DNA of 64,000 nt. Origin: Methylobacterium sp. 17Sr1-1 (lineage in GTDB: Bacteria; Pseudomonadota; Alphaproteobacteria; Rhizobiales; Beijerinckiaceae). The stretch covers positions 1,133,001 through 1,197,000 of the forward strand of contig NZ_CP029552.1 in NCBI RefSeq assembly GCF_003173775.1, read 5' to 3'. The translations under genes and the position numbers were made by a program. This document shows positions 9,469 to 17,934 of the stretch, piece by piece. Every line of letters starts with the position of its first letter. Position 1 is the first letter of the stretch. Below the pieces are notes generated by a model. That model was given only the letters and a program-made list of their open reading frames with translations, did no database searches and had not been told where the DNA came from.

Positions 9469-10366
9469 TCTCACGACCGCCTATGACGGGGTGCGGGCGG
9501 TCGACGGCGTCAGCCTGACGGTGGCGCGCGGGGAGACCGTCGGCCTCGTCGGCGAGTCCGGCTGCGGCAAGTCGAGCCTGGCGAAGAGCCTGCTCCGCCT
9601 CGTCGAACCGCAGGGCGGCGAGATCGTCTTCGACGGGGTGCCGGTGCGCGGGCTCCGCGGCGGCGATCTGCGCGCCTATCGCCGCCGCGCCCAGATGGTG
9701 TTCCAGGACCCCTTCGCCTCGCTCAACCCGCGGCACACCATCGGCAGCATCCTCGAGACGCCGCTGAAGGTGCACGGTCTCGGCGGCCGGGGCGAGCGCC
9801 GCGCCCGGGTCGCCCGGACCCTCGATCAGGTCGGCCTGCCGGGAAGCGCGACGACGCGCTATCCGCACGAATTCTCCGGCGGCCAGCGCCAGCGCATCGG
9901 CATCGCCCGCGCCCTCGTCGTCGAGCCGCGTCTCGTCGTCTGCGACGAGCCGGTCTCGGCCCTCGACCTCTCGGTCCAGGCGCAGATCCTCAACCTGCTC
10001 GCCGCGATGCGCCGCGAGCTCGGCCTCGCCTACCTGTTCGTCTCGCACGACCTGTCGGTGGTCCATCACGTCGCCGACCGGGTGCTGGTGATGTATCTCG
10101 GCCGCATCGTCGAGAGCGCGCCGACCGGGGCCCTGTGGGCCGCCCCGCGCCACCCCTATACCCGCGCCCTCATCGCGGCGGTGCCGGACCCTGCGCGAAA
10201 ACGCCAGGCGCCGCCGCTCGGCGGCGACCTGCCGAGCCCGACCGACGTCCCGTCCGGCTGCCGCTTCCACCCCCGCTGCCCGCTGGCGACCGACCTCTGC
10301 CGCCGCGACGACCCGATTCTTCGCCCGGTCGCGGATGCTCACGCCGTCGCCTGCCACCACGCCTGA
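9446..10366 (+). CDS. ABC importer ATPase, DppF/OppF type
   Basis: A 306-residue second ABC ATPase. The frame is open far upstream, but [19 protein letters not shown] at 9446 is the family N-terminus; the upstream extension is only a shadow of the previous gene. It has Walker A GESGCGKS, the Q-loop motif [12 protein letters not shown], signature FSGGQRQR, Walker [13 protein letters not shown] and the C-terminal Cys cluster [12 protein letters not shown] of DppF-like proteins. The 23-bp overlap with the preceding ATPase implies coupled translation. It completes a four-subunit core transporter (6520-10366). Confidence 0.92.
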
Positions 10367-10395
10367 CTGACTCCCTCCAGCACGAGGATTTTTCC

Positions 10396-10977
10396 ATGAG
10401 CCTGCGCCAGACTGCCCGCTTTCGCATCGTCGGTTTCAGCGGCAACACCCACCGGCCGTCGAAGTCGCGGGCCCTCGTCGGCGCCATCGCCGAGGCCGTC
10501 GCCGCGCGCCGGCCCGTCGACGTCCAGCTCCTCGACCTCCTCGACGGCGGGCCCGAGCTCGGCGCCGCCTACACCCCGACCGACCTGAGCGCCCGCGCCG
10601 CCGCCCTGATCCGGGCGATCGCGCTGGCCGACGCCCTGATCGTGGCGAGCCCGGTCTACAAGGGCTCCTATGCCGGCCTGTTCAAGCACGTCTTCGACCT
10701 GATCGACCCGGCGGCGCTCGCCGACCGGCCGGTGATCGTCGCGGCGACCGGCGGCGGGCACCGCCACGCCCTCGTCGTCGAGCATCAGCTGCGGCCGCTC
10801 TTCGGGTTCTTCGGTGCCCATACGGTCGCGACCTCGGTCTATGCCAGCGATGCCGAGTTCAGCGACGGCCGCCCCGCCGACGCGGCCCTGGAGGCACGGA
10901 TCACCTTGGCCGCCGACCAGCTCGTCGAGGCCCTGGCGCACCGCACGCCCCGCGCCGCGGTTCAGGCGGCTGCCTGA
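10396..10977 (+). CDS. NAD(P)H-dependent FMN reductase, MsuE/SsuE-like
   Basis: A 193-residue flavodoxin-fold reductase. The N-terminal phosphate-binding stretch IVGFSGNTHRPSKSRAL and the SPVYKGSYAGLFKHVFDLI block match the SsuE/MsuE family, which supplies FMNH2 to two-component alkanesulfonate monooxygenases. The family Tyr/Lys-Gly-Ser loop is present. It is the only obvious flavin reductase in the island, so it could serve all four LLM monooxygenases (inference). It starts 29 bp after the ATPase stop; its own stop overlaps the next start by 1 bp. Confidence 0.9.
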   Translation: MSLRQTARFRIVGFSGNTHRPSKSRALVGAIAEAVAARRPVDVQLLDLLDGGPELGAAYTPTDLSARAAALIRAIALADALIVASPVYKGSYAGLFKHVFDLIDPAALADRPVIVAATGGGHRHALVVEHQLRPLFGFFGAHTVATSVYASDAEFSDGRPADAALEARITLAADQLVEALAHRTPRAAVQAAA

Positions 10978-11786
10978 TGACCGGCGCCCTCACCCGCCGG
11001 GCCCTCCTCGGCACGGCCCTCGCGGCGTCCGCCCTCGGAGGTGGTCGCGTCAGCACCGCCCGGGCCGCCTCCCCCTTGCGCATCGGCACCACCGCCGGCC
11101 CGGTCGCCCAGACCCTCGACGTCGCCGCGAAGCTCGCCAGGGCGCAGGGGCAGAGCGTCGAGATCGTCGAGTTCACCGATTGGGTCACCCCGAACGAGGC
11201 GGTGGCGACCGGCAGCCTCGACGCCAACCTGTTCCAGCACGTGCCCTTCCTCACCAGCGCCATCAAGGCACGGGGCTACGCCCTGGTGCCGGTGGCGCCG
11301 GCCATCATCCTGCCGGTCGGGTTGTTCTCGAAGTCGCTCAAGCGCCTGGAGGACGTGCCGAAGGGCGCGTCGGTCGCGATCGCCAACGACCCGGTCAACG
11401 CCGCCCGGGGTCTGCACCTGCTCGAGAAGGCCGGCCTCGTCTCCCTCAAGCCGGGCCTCGGCGACGCGGTCACCGTGGCCGACATCGTGCAGAACCCCAA
11501 GAGCCTGCGCATCCTCGAACTCGACGCCGCGCAGCTTCCCCGCGTCCTCGACGACGTAGCCCTGGCCCAGATCAGCTTCACCTACCTGATCGCCTCCGGC
11601 GGCGACCCGAAGACCGCCCTCATCACCGACGGGGCCGGCGACAGGCACTACACGTTGAGCTTCGTGGCGCGTCCGAACAACCGCGACGACAAGCGGCTCG
11701 CCGCCTTCATCGCCACCTACCGCTCGCCGGAGGTGAGGCAATTCCTGATCGACCGCTACGGCGGGTTCCTCGAGCCGGCGTGGTAG
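10977..11786 (+). CDS. MetQ/NlpA-family substrate-binding protein
   Basis: A 269-residue protein with a Tat-like leader (LTRRALLGTALAASALGG) and no lipobox Cys, unlike classical NlpA lipoproteins. The body shows the family blocks VEFTDWVTPNEAVATGSLDANLFQH, IANDPVNAARGLHLLEKAGL and ITDGAGDRHYTLSFVARPNN (each quoted in part). NlpA proteins bind methionine or related sulfur compounds. No MetN or MetI gene is near, so it either lends ligand to a transporter elsewhere or works with the Dpp-type core of its own operon (inference). Its start overlaps the reductase stop (TGATG). Confidence 0.88.
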   Translation: MTGALTRRALLGTALAASALGGGRVSTARAASPLRIGTTAGPVAQTLDVAAKLARAQGQSVEIVEFTDWVTPNEAVATGSLDANLFQHVPFLTSAIKARGYALVPVAPAIILPVGLFSKSLKRLEDVPKGASVAIANDPVNAARGLHLLEKAGLVSLKPGLGDAVTVADIVQNPKSLRILELDAAQLPRVLDDVALAQISFTYLIASGGDPKTALITDGAGDRHYTLSFVARPNNRDDKRLAAFIATYRSPEVRQFLIDRYGGFLEPAW

Positions 11787-11792
11787 GGGCGG

Positions 11793-11809
11793 GGCCGGGA
11801 CGCCCGGCC
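11793..11809. terminator. GC hairpin between convergent genes
   Basis: GGCCGGG-ACG-CCCGGCC forms a perfect 7-bp stem with a 3-base loop, extendable by two pairs. It starts 7 bp after the stop of the NlpA-type gene and lies before the convergent gene end at 11856. There is no real T-tract (CCCGATTTGT follows on the + strand), so it may be a weak or bidirectional terminator. Confidence 0.4.
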
Positions 11810-11855
11810 TCCCGATTTGTGAGCCTGGAAGCAGGGGAGGGCCTGCAGGCACTCC

Positions 11856-13470
11856 TCACGCCTCCCGCGGGTCGATGTACAGATCCGCAAAATTGCCGGT
11901 GATCCCCTCGGCACCGGGGGCGAAGTTCTTCACCTTGCGGTGCGCCACGATGATGCCGGAGGGCGCGATCAGGTCGACCGACGGCAGGTCGGCGCGGATG
12001 CGGCGCTGGAAGGCGACGAACAGCTCGCGGCGGCGCGCCTCGTCGGGCTCGATGGCGGCGGCTTCGAGCAGGCGGTCGACCTCGGGGTCGGCGTAGTGCG
12101 CGGCGTTCGAGAACGGCAGGCCGAGCTTGAAGTTCTTCGACCAGTAGGCGCGTTGCACCCCGATCGTCGGATCGAAGGTGTTCGACAGGGACTCGATCGT
12201 CACGTCGAAGGCGCGGTCGCGATAGACCCGGGTGAGGTAGGTCGCGAGGTCGAGGCGCTGGAAGTCGACCGCGATGCCGATCCGCGTCAGCGCCTGGCGG
12301 ATGAAGTCGCCGTAGCGCCCGTCCAGGAACGGGTTGAGGGTGAGCCGGAGCGGGAACCGGGTGCCGCCCGGACCGCGGAGGTGGCCGGCCTCGTCGAGCA
12401 AAGCCTCGGCCCGCTTCGCGTCGAACGGCACCGGCCCGAGGCTCGCGTCGTGAAACTTCGGATGCACGACGCTGACCGGGGTCGGCGAGACCGTGCCGTG
12501 CCCGAAATACACCGCCGCCAGCAGCGCCTTGAGGTCGATGGCGTGCGCCACCGCCCGGCGCACCCGCAAGTCTTGAAGCACCCCGGTATCGAGATTGAAG
12601 AAGAGTTGGGTCTGGGGCCCGGCATAGGCGTAGGTCGTGGTGTCGACCACGAGCTTCGGCAGGGCCCGCAGGCGGGCGAGGTCCGCGAGCGGCACCGGGT
12701 TGCCGCCGAGATCGACCTCGCCGGCCTCGAACGCCGCCGCCCGGGCGCCCGGATCGGTGATGATCCGCATCACGATCCGGTCGAGATAGGGCTTGCCCTC
12801 GTCCCAGTAGTTCGGGTTGCGCTCGAACAGGAGGTGGCTGCCCGGCACCCACTCCTTGAGCATGAACGGTCCGGTGCCGATGGTCTGGGCGAGGCTGGCA
12901 TTGGCCCGGCCGGATCGCCTCGTAGACGTGGCGCGGCACGATGGGGGATTCCGCCCCCGCGAAGGCACTGATCAGGAACGGGGCGGGCCGCGACAGCACG
13001 ATCTCGACGCTGTGGGAATCGGGCGTGCGCACCTCGGCGACGTTGGCGAAGGTGATGCGCCCGCGCGGATGCGCCTCGCGCAGGCGCAGGAGCGAGAACG
13101 CCACGTCGGTGGCGGTGAACGGCGTGCCGTCGTGCCAGGTCACGCCGCGCCGCAAGGCGAAGCGGTAGCGCAGGCCGTCCGGGCTGACCGCCCACTCCGT
13201 CGCGAGGTTGGGCAGCGGGGTCATGTCGTGGGCGTAGCGCAGCAGACCCTCGTTGATCTTGCTGCCGATGGTCTGGCCTGTGCCCGAGGTGGTGTTGATC
13301 GCGATGATCGCCTGCGGCTCGGGGAAGAACACCCAGTTCAGCGTGCCGCCGCGGACCGGCGTCTCGGCCGGGGCCGCGAGGGGCGGGGAGCCGGGCGGGA
13401 TCGCCGGCAGGGCGGCGCCCGCTGCGGCGCTCAGGAGCAGGCGGGTCGCGTGGCGGCGCGTGAAGGACAT
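11856..13470 (-). pseudogene. Dpp/Opp-type solute-binding protein, broken by a 1-bp frameshift
   Basis: A family-5 binding protein, paralogue of the one at 3564-5150. From 13470 the frame reads a Tat-type signal (RRHATRLLLSAAAGAALP), GGTLNWVFFPEPQ, LRRGVTWHDG and IVPRHVYEAIRPG, then goes out of frame. The rest of the family pattern (GTGPFMLKEW, RNPNYWDEG, to the end at 11856) continues in the next frame. Removing one base from the CCC run at 12905-12907 (+ strand) restores a continuous protein of about 538 residues and gives exactly the same spacing between the Tyr of HVY and GTGPF as in the intact paralogue. This is either a real recent mutation or a homopolymer sequencing error. A GTTC-N8-GAAC operator lies 37 bp before its start. 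Confidence 0.82.
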
Positions 13471-13506
13471 GACGCAGGCGCTCCGGAATGAAGGGGATTT
13501 TCGGCT

Positions 13507-13524
13507 CGTTCTTTTAAACGAACA
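13507..13524. promoter_or_regulatory. Palindromic operator copy 1 (GTTC-N8-GAAC)
   Basis: CGTTCTTTTAAACGAACA, 37 bp upstream of the binding-protein start at 13470 (-). Read on the minus strand it shares 15 of 18 bases with copy 4 at 28553-28570, including TTAAAAGAACGA. The sequence is markedly AT-rich against a GC-rich background, as expected for an operator/promoter. Confidence 0.6.
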
Positions 13525-13655
13525 TGACCCTGCGGACTAGAGCCAGATCGATTGGGGAGCGATCGACTCACCGGGTGCCGGCGGCCATTTTCGGCGACAT
13601 TGCTCGCTATTTTCTATGTAGGACGCCAGGAGCAGCAGATATTTCCATTGGCAAA

Positions 13656-13673
13656 CGTTCTATAAAGAGAACT
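13656..13673. promoter_or_regulatory. Palindromic operator copy 2 (GTTCT-N6-AGAAC)
   Basis: CGTTCTATAAAGAGAACT, 77 bp before the start at 13750 (+). The block 13656-13684 is 26/29 identical to the reverse complement of the block around copy 3 (28373-28401), including a following TTCTCGTTGAC that could hold a -35 element. The match extends beyond the palindrome, so the two promoters probably share ancestry or architecture. Confidence 0.65.
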
Positions 13674-13749
13674 TTCTCGTTGACCGGACGGCCTGGGGCG
13701 CAGAGATTGACAACGGTGAGAGCCTGCCCAACCGCGCGGGGAGCGATCG

Positions 13750-14748
13750 ATGCCGGACACGCAGCACGCAGGAACCCCTCGTCCGGATCCCGGGCCCGCG
13801 CCGGCCGCCCGCGGCCGCCATGTCCTGGTGATCGGGGCGAGCGCGAGCGGCTTGAGCGTCGCCTCTCACCTGCTGCGCCGCGAGGCGCGGGTGCAGGTCA
13901 CCCTGATCGAGGCGCAGGGCTCCCGCTGTCGCCGCCTGCGCCGGGCCGAGTTCGCGCCCCTGCTGGCCGAGGAGACCGGCCCGCTGCCTTCGGCCCCCCT
14001 GCACCTCGTCGAAGCGCTGCGGCAGCATGCGGGGCGTCTCCACGTCGCCGAGACGACCTGCCTGTCGGTCGCGTCCACGCCGCAGGGCGTGGCGGCGCGG
14101 ACGGCCGACGGGACCACCTATCTCGGGCGCGCCGCGGTGCTGGCCTTCGCCCTGCAACCGCCGGCCTCAGGCGTTCCGCCGCAGGAGAGGAACGCCGCCA
14201 TCCGCGCGCTGCGTCTCGACCCGGCCGACCTGCCCCTCGGGACCGGCGCCGCCGCCCTGGTGCGGTCCTTGCGGGCGCTGGTGCGGGAGGCGGAAGGCCG
14301 CGGGGTCAGCCGCGACGTCGCGGTGGCGGGCCTGCGCTTGAGCGCCCCCGCCCTCTGGCACGATCTGCCCGACGAGGCGCGCGAGCGCCTCCTGCGCCAC
14401 GGCCGACGGGTGTGGGACCGGATCCTCGGCGGCGGGACGGACGGCCCGGCGACACGCCGCGACGCGCCACGGCCGGGCGCCCTCCTGCGCGACCTCGTCG
14501 GGCGCGGGCTGCTGCTGCCGCGCGCCAGCGGCCTCTCCGTCGCGCCGGGGGCGGCCGACCGGCTCTTTGCCGGTCATCCGGCGGACCTGATGCCCTACGC
14601 GGCACCCCGCCTCCTCGACCTCGACGCCGCCTGCGCCTGGCTGGCCGGGCGCGTCGCCCATGCCGGGCGCGTCGGGGAGGGGACCGTCGCGTCGGCGGAG
14701 GCACGAGGCCCTGGGTGCGAGGATGCGACCCTCAGATGTGGTAGGTGA
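13750..14748 (+). CDS. FAD/NAD(P)-binding protein (COG4529-like)
   Basis: A 332-residue putative flavoprotein. A Rossmann dinucleotide-binding motif VLVIGASASGLSVASHL is near residue 26. The middle resembles the COG4529 family block in which a basic stretch is followed by LRLSAPALWHDLP and RLLRHGRRVWD. The protein is short for the family (usually 450 or more residues) and its C-terminus is Gly/Ala-rich, so it may be a reduced or degenerate member. It is preceded by palindromic operator copy 2 and its last 17 bp overlap the convergent Rrf2 gene. A role in the sulfur island is inferred from position only. Confidence 0.65.
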   Translation: MPDTQHAGTPRPDPGPAPAARGRHVLVIGASASGLSVASHLLRREARVQVTLIEAQGSRCRRLRRAEFAPLLAEETGPLPSAPLHLVEALRQHAGRLHVAETTCLSVASTPQGVAARTADGTTYLGRAAVLAFALQPPASGVPPQERNAAIRALRLDPADLPLGTGAAALVRSLRALVREAEGRGVSRDVAVAGLRLSAPALWHDLPDEARERLLRHGRRVWDRILGGGTDGPATRRDAPRPGALLRDLVGRGLLLPRASGLSVAPGAADRLFAGHPADLMPYAAPRLLDLDAACAWLAGRVAHAGRVGEGTVASAEARGPGCEDATLRCGR

Positions 14749-15184
14749 GGCTAGCCTCGGCCTCCGCCTGCGGCATCGCCCGCATCTGCTCGAGCGTCAG
14801 GGTGTCGAGGATGCCCGCGATGCTGTTGCGCACCGCCAGCATGGCGAGGCGCACCGAGCAGGCCGCCTCGTCGGCGCAATCCTCGCACGGGCGGTAGGCG
14901 GTGCGGCTGGCGCAGGGAAGCGGCGCGAGCGGGCCGTCGAGGGCGCGCACGACGTGGCCGATGCGGATCTCGTCGGCCGGGCGCGCCAGGGCGTAGCCGC
15001 CGCCGGGCCCCTTCTTGCTGTGCACGAAGCCGGCATTGCGCAGGTCGCCCAGGATCGCGTCGAGGAATTTCTTGGGGATGCGGTGCGCCTCGGCGATCTC
15101 GGCGACGCCGATGCGAGCGCCCGGAGGCAGGCCTGCGAGGTGGACCATCGCCTTGAGCCCGTACTTGCCCTTGTTGGTCAGCAT
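14732..15184 (-). CDS. Rrf2-family transcriptional regulator
   Basis: A 150-residue DNA-binding protein. The start at 15184 gives the canonical Rrf2 N-terminus (MLTNKGKYGLKAM); the frame is open to 15346 without family similarity. The winged helix-turn-helix spans residues about 1-80 (RIPKKFLDAILGDLRNAGFV, wing GPGGGYALARP). Cysteines at 91, 100, 103 and 109 lie where IscR, NsrR and RirA carry Fe-S ligands, so it may sense Fe-S, redox or cysteine status. It is the only regulator inside the sulfur island and is divergent from the LLM-led operon at 15448. An IscR-like element sits in the shared promoter region. Confidence 0.9.
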   Translation of the reverse strand: MLTNKGKYGLKAMVHLAGLPPGARIGVAEIAEAHRIPKKFLDAILGDLRNAGFVHSKKGPGGGYALARPADEIRIGHVVRALDGPLAPLPCASRTAYRPCEDCADEAACSVRLAMLAVRNSIAGILDTLTLEQMRAMPQAEAEASLTYHI

Positions 15185-15354
15185 CGTCGTCCTGCGTGTG
15201 GCGGGGGTCTGCGGAGGAAGGCGGGCCGGCAAGCGGTGCCGGAGAGATGGGGATTTGTCGACTGCGCCGGTAGACTTCCTCCCAGGGAGATGGCGGCGCG
15301 GCAGGCCGGAGGGTCGCAGCGGCCTTCGCTCGATCATATAGTACATAAAAATGA

Positions 15355-15368
15355 TTGACTAAATAGAT
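15355..15368. promoter_or_regulatory. IscR/Rrf2-like element TTGACTAAATAGAT in divergent promoter
   Basis: The element lies in the 263-bp gap between the Rrf2 start (15184, -) and the LLM start (15448, +), inside the most AT-rich stretch (about 15335-15372, including ATATAGTACATAAAAATGA). It is 13/14 identical to 6445-6458. YTGACTAAAT matches one half of the IscR type-1 consensus. Position suggests autoregulation plus control of the sulfonate operon; a TATATG on the minus strand could be the -10 of the Rrf2 gene. Confidence 0.5.
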
Positions 15369-15447
15369 TTTCCCCGCGAGAAACGCACCGTCGGCGGGTG
15401 CGAACCGCCCCTTCCGAGCGAGACTGGCGGCTTACGAGGCTGACGAC

Positions 15448-16812
15448 ATGGCGCGTCGCGACGACACCCTGCATCTGGGCGCCTTCCTGTATCCCGGCGG
15501 CCACCACGTCGCCGCCTGGCGCCATCCCGACGCCAAGGCCGATGCCGGCATCGATCCGGCCCATTACCGGCGTCTCGCGCAGGTCGCTGAGGCGGCGAAG
15601 TTCGATCTCATCTTCCTCGCCGACGGCGTCAGCATCCGGGGCGACGACATCGACGCGCTCAGCCGCACGGCGACCCGCTACGTCGGCCAGTTCGAGCCGC
15701 TGACCCTGCTCTCGCATCTCGCGGCGGTGACCGAGCGCATCGGCCTCGTGGCCACCGCCTCGACCACCTACAACGAGCCGTTCCATGTCGCGCGCAAGTT
15801 CGCCTCCCTCGACCACCTGAGCGGCGGTCGGGCCGGCTGGAACCTCGTCACCTCGGCCGACGAGCGCGAGGCGTGGAATTTCGGCCGCGACGCCCACCTC
15901 GCCCATGCCCGCCGCTACGCCCGGGCGGACGAATTCGTCGACGTCGTCACGGGGCTCTGGGACACCTACGAGGACGACGCCTTCCTCCGCGACAAGGACG
16001 AAGGCCTGTTCTTCGATCCGGGCAAGCTCCACGTGCTCGGCCACCGGGGCGAGCATTTCTCGGTCCGTGGTCCCCTCAACGTCCCGCGCCCGCCGCAAGG
16101 CCACGCGGTGGTGGTGCAGGCCGGCTCCTCCGAGGCCGGCAAGGCGCTCGCCGCCCGCACCGCCGAGGTGATCTTCACCGCGCAGATCACGCTGGAGGAC
16201 GCGGTCGCGTTCTACGCCGACGTGAAGGGGCGGATGGCCCGCCACGGCCGGGCGCCGGAGGACCTCAAGATCATGCCGGGCGCGATGCCGTTCCTCGGCC
16301 GCACGCGGAGCGAGGCGCAGGACAAGTACGACGCCGTGCAGGCGCTGGTCCATCCGGTGGTCGGCCGCTCGCTCCTCGAGCGGATGCTGGGCATCGACCT
16401 CTCGGGCTACCCGGAGGACGGGCCGGTGCCGGACGTGCCGGAGACGAACGGCGGCAAAAGCCGTCAGGCGCTGCTGGTGGCGCTGGCGCGGCGCGAGAAC
16501 CTGTCGATCCGCGACCTCTACCTTCGCATCGCCGGGGCCCGTGGGCACTGGACGCTCGTCGGCACCGCCGAGGATGTCGCCGACGCGCTCCAGGAACGCT
16601 TCGAGGCCTACGGCGCCGACGGCTTCAACATCATGCCGCCGATCCTGCCGACCGGGCTCGACGACGTGGCGACGCTGCTGATCCCCGAGTTGCAGCGCCG
16701 CGGCCTGTTCCGGACCGAGTATGCCGGCCGGACCCTGCGCGAGCATCTCGGACTTCGCCGCCCGCCCCACCGCATCCATGCCCGGCCCACCGACCGCGAG
16801 GCGGCCGAGTGA
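15448..16812 (+). CDS. LLM-class flavin monooxygenase, NtaA/SnaA/DszA family (copy 1)
   Basis: A 454-residue FMNH2-dependent monooxygenase. Family features: HLGAFLYPGGHHVAAWRHP near the N-terminus, FDLIFLADG, LDHLSGGRAGWNLVTS (flavin-site loop), a long insert with DKDEGLFFDPGKLHVL, PVVVQAGSS-type strand and FNIMPPILP near the end. The family includes nitrilotriacetate monooxygenase and dibenzothiophene sulfone monooxygenase; in an Ssu-type gene cluster a sulfonate or sulfone substrate is likely. It is the first gene of a ten-gene plus-strand run to 24867. Copy 2 at 17935 is a clear paralogue. Confidence 0.9.
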   Translation: MARRDDTLHLGAFLYPGGHHVAAWRHPDAKADAGIDPAHYRRLAQVAEAAKFDLIFLADGVSIRGDDIDALSRTATRYVGQFEPLTLLSHLAAVTERIGLVATASTTYNEPFHVARKFASLDHLSGGRAGWNLVTSADEREAWNFGRDAHLAHARRYARADEFVDVVTGLWDTYEDDAFLRDKDEGLFFDPGKLHVLGHRGEHFSVRGPLNVPRPPQGHAVVVQAGSSEAGKALAARTAEVIFTAQITLEDAVAFYADVKGRMARHGRAPEDLKIMPGAMPFLGRTRSEAQDKYDAVQALVHPVVGRSLLERMLGIDLSGYPEDGPVPDVPETNGGKSRQALLVALARRENLSIRDLYLRIAGARGHWTLVGTAEDVADALQERFEAYGADGFNIMPPILPTGLDDVATLLIPELQRRGLFRTEYAGRTLREHLGLRRPPHRIHARPTDREAAE

Positions 16813-16829
16813 CACGAGGAGCGCGCCGC

Positions 16830-17669
16830 ATGCCGGACAGCCGGATCGAGATCGCCCGCGTGGCGAAGGATTTTTCCGTCGACGGCCGGCCCCTGCGGGC
16901 CCTCGACGGCATCGACCTCACGGTCGCCCCGGGCGAGTTCGTCACCATCGTGGGGGCGAGCGGCTGCGGGAAGTCGACCCTGTTGCGCATCGTCGCCGGG
17001 CTCGATCCCGCCCATGACGGCGAGGTGCGCCACGACGGGCGCCCGGTGACCGGCCCGAGCCTCGAGCGCGGCATCGTCTTCCAGGAGCCGCGGCTGTTTC
17101 CCTGGCTCACCGTCGCCGAGAATATCGGCCTCGGGCTCGAGAACGCCCGTTTGAGCGCGGCCGAGACGGCGCGGCTCGTGGCCGAGCACGTCGCCCTCGT
17201 CGGCCTGTCGGGGTTCGAGAAGGCCTATCCGCGCCAGCTCTCCGGCGGCATGGCCCAGCGCGCGGCCATCGCCCGCGGCCTCGTCAACCGGCCGGGCCTG
17301 CTGCTCCTCGACGAGCCGTTCGGCGCCCTCGACGCCCTCACCCGCGCGCGGCTCCAGGACGAGTTGCAGCGGATCTGCGCCCGCGAGGGCATCACGGCGC
17401 TCCTCGTGACCCACGACGTCGACGAGGCCCTGCTGCTCGGCGACCGGGTGGTGGTGATGGCCCCGCGGCCGGGCCGGATCGCCGAGATCCTGGACGTCCC
17501 GGCCTTGAAGCCCCGGGACCGGCGCGACCCTGTGCTGGCGGCCTTGCGCCACGTGATCCTCGACCGGCTCGAGGAGACGCAGGGCGCGGTTCCTCAAACC
17601 GCCACCGCCCGGGAGGCGGGGCGTCGTCCCGCCTCCTTGCTCGCGCGGCCTGACACCGTCTCCGTTTGA
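16830..17669 (+). CDS. ABC ATPase, SsuB/TauB type
   Basis: A 279-residue ATPase of the nitrate/sulfonate/taurine class. Walker A GASGCGKS, Q-loop VFQEPRLFPW, signature LSGGMAQR, Walker B LLLLDEPFGALDALTR and H-loop LLVTHDVDEA are all present. The ATG at 16830 lies 15 bp after the LLM stop. The cognate permeases are probably those at 21432 and 22271, further down the same strand; the ATPase is thus separated from its permeases by a hairpin repeat, a second LLM gene and two binding-protein genes. Confidence 0.92.
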   Translation: MPDSRIEIARVAKDFSVDGRPLRALDGIDLTVAPGEFVTIVGASGCGKSTLLRIVAGLDPAHDGEVRHDGRPVTGPSLERGIVFQEPRLFPWLTVAENIGLGLENARLSAAETARLVAEHVALVGLSGFEKAYPRQLSGGMAQRAAIARGLVNRPGLLLLDEPFGALDALTRARLQDELQRICAREGITALLVTHDVDEALLLGDRVVVMAPRPGRIAEILDVPALKPRDRRDPVLAALRHVILDRLEETQGAVPQTATAREAGRRPASLLARPDTVSV

Positions 17670-17692
17670 TCTGTTCCAATAAAAATGGAGCG

Positions 17693-17868
17693 CGGGATCC
17701 CCTCTCCCGAGTAGGAGAAGGGGTAGGGGCGATCGAAGATCGCGCAGGGTGGCTCGGCTTCAGGATAAATCGCTAACCGTCGAGCTGCACAGCTCGACGG
17801 TTCAGGATCATTGCGGAAACCGAGCCACCCTCACCCCCGGCCCCTCTCCCACTCGGGAGAGGGGAGAC
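17693..17868. repeat. Nested inverted-repeat element (about 175 bp)
   Basis: Three nested inverted repeats fill the space between the ATPase and LLM copy 2. Outer arms carry CCCTCTCCCGAGT / ACTCGGGAGAGGGG. Middle arms are GGGTGGCTCGG (from 17748) and CCGAGCCACCC (to 17830). The centre is a perfect 13-bp stem AACCGTCGAGCTG-CA-CAGCTCGACGGTT (17775-17802). The structure looks like a small MITE/REP-type element. Related CCCTCCCGG/CGGGAGAGGG pieces occur near 25041 and 25955. It may attenuate transcription within the operon. Confidence 0.75.
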
Positions 17869-17934
17869 GCGCTCGATTTTTATCTGATCTGATCAAGCGG
17901 ACATCGCCTGATTTTCTACAAGAAAGCTTCCGCC

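Noticed and set aside
13507..13673. GTTC-N8-GAAC sites as LexA (SOS) boxes
   Set aside because: The alphaproteobacterial LexA box is a direct repeat GTTC-N7-GTTC; these sites are inverted with a different spacing and are not next to DNA-repair genes.
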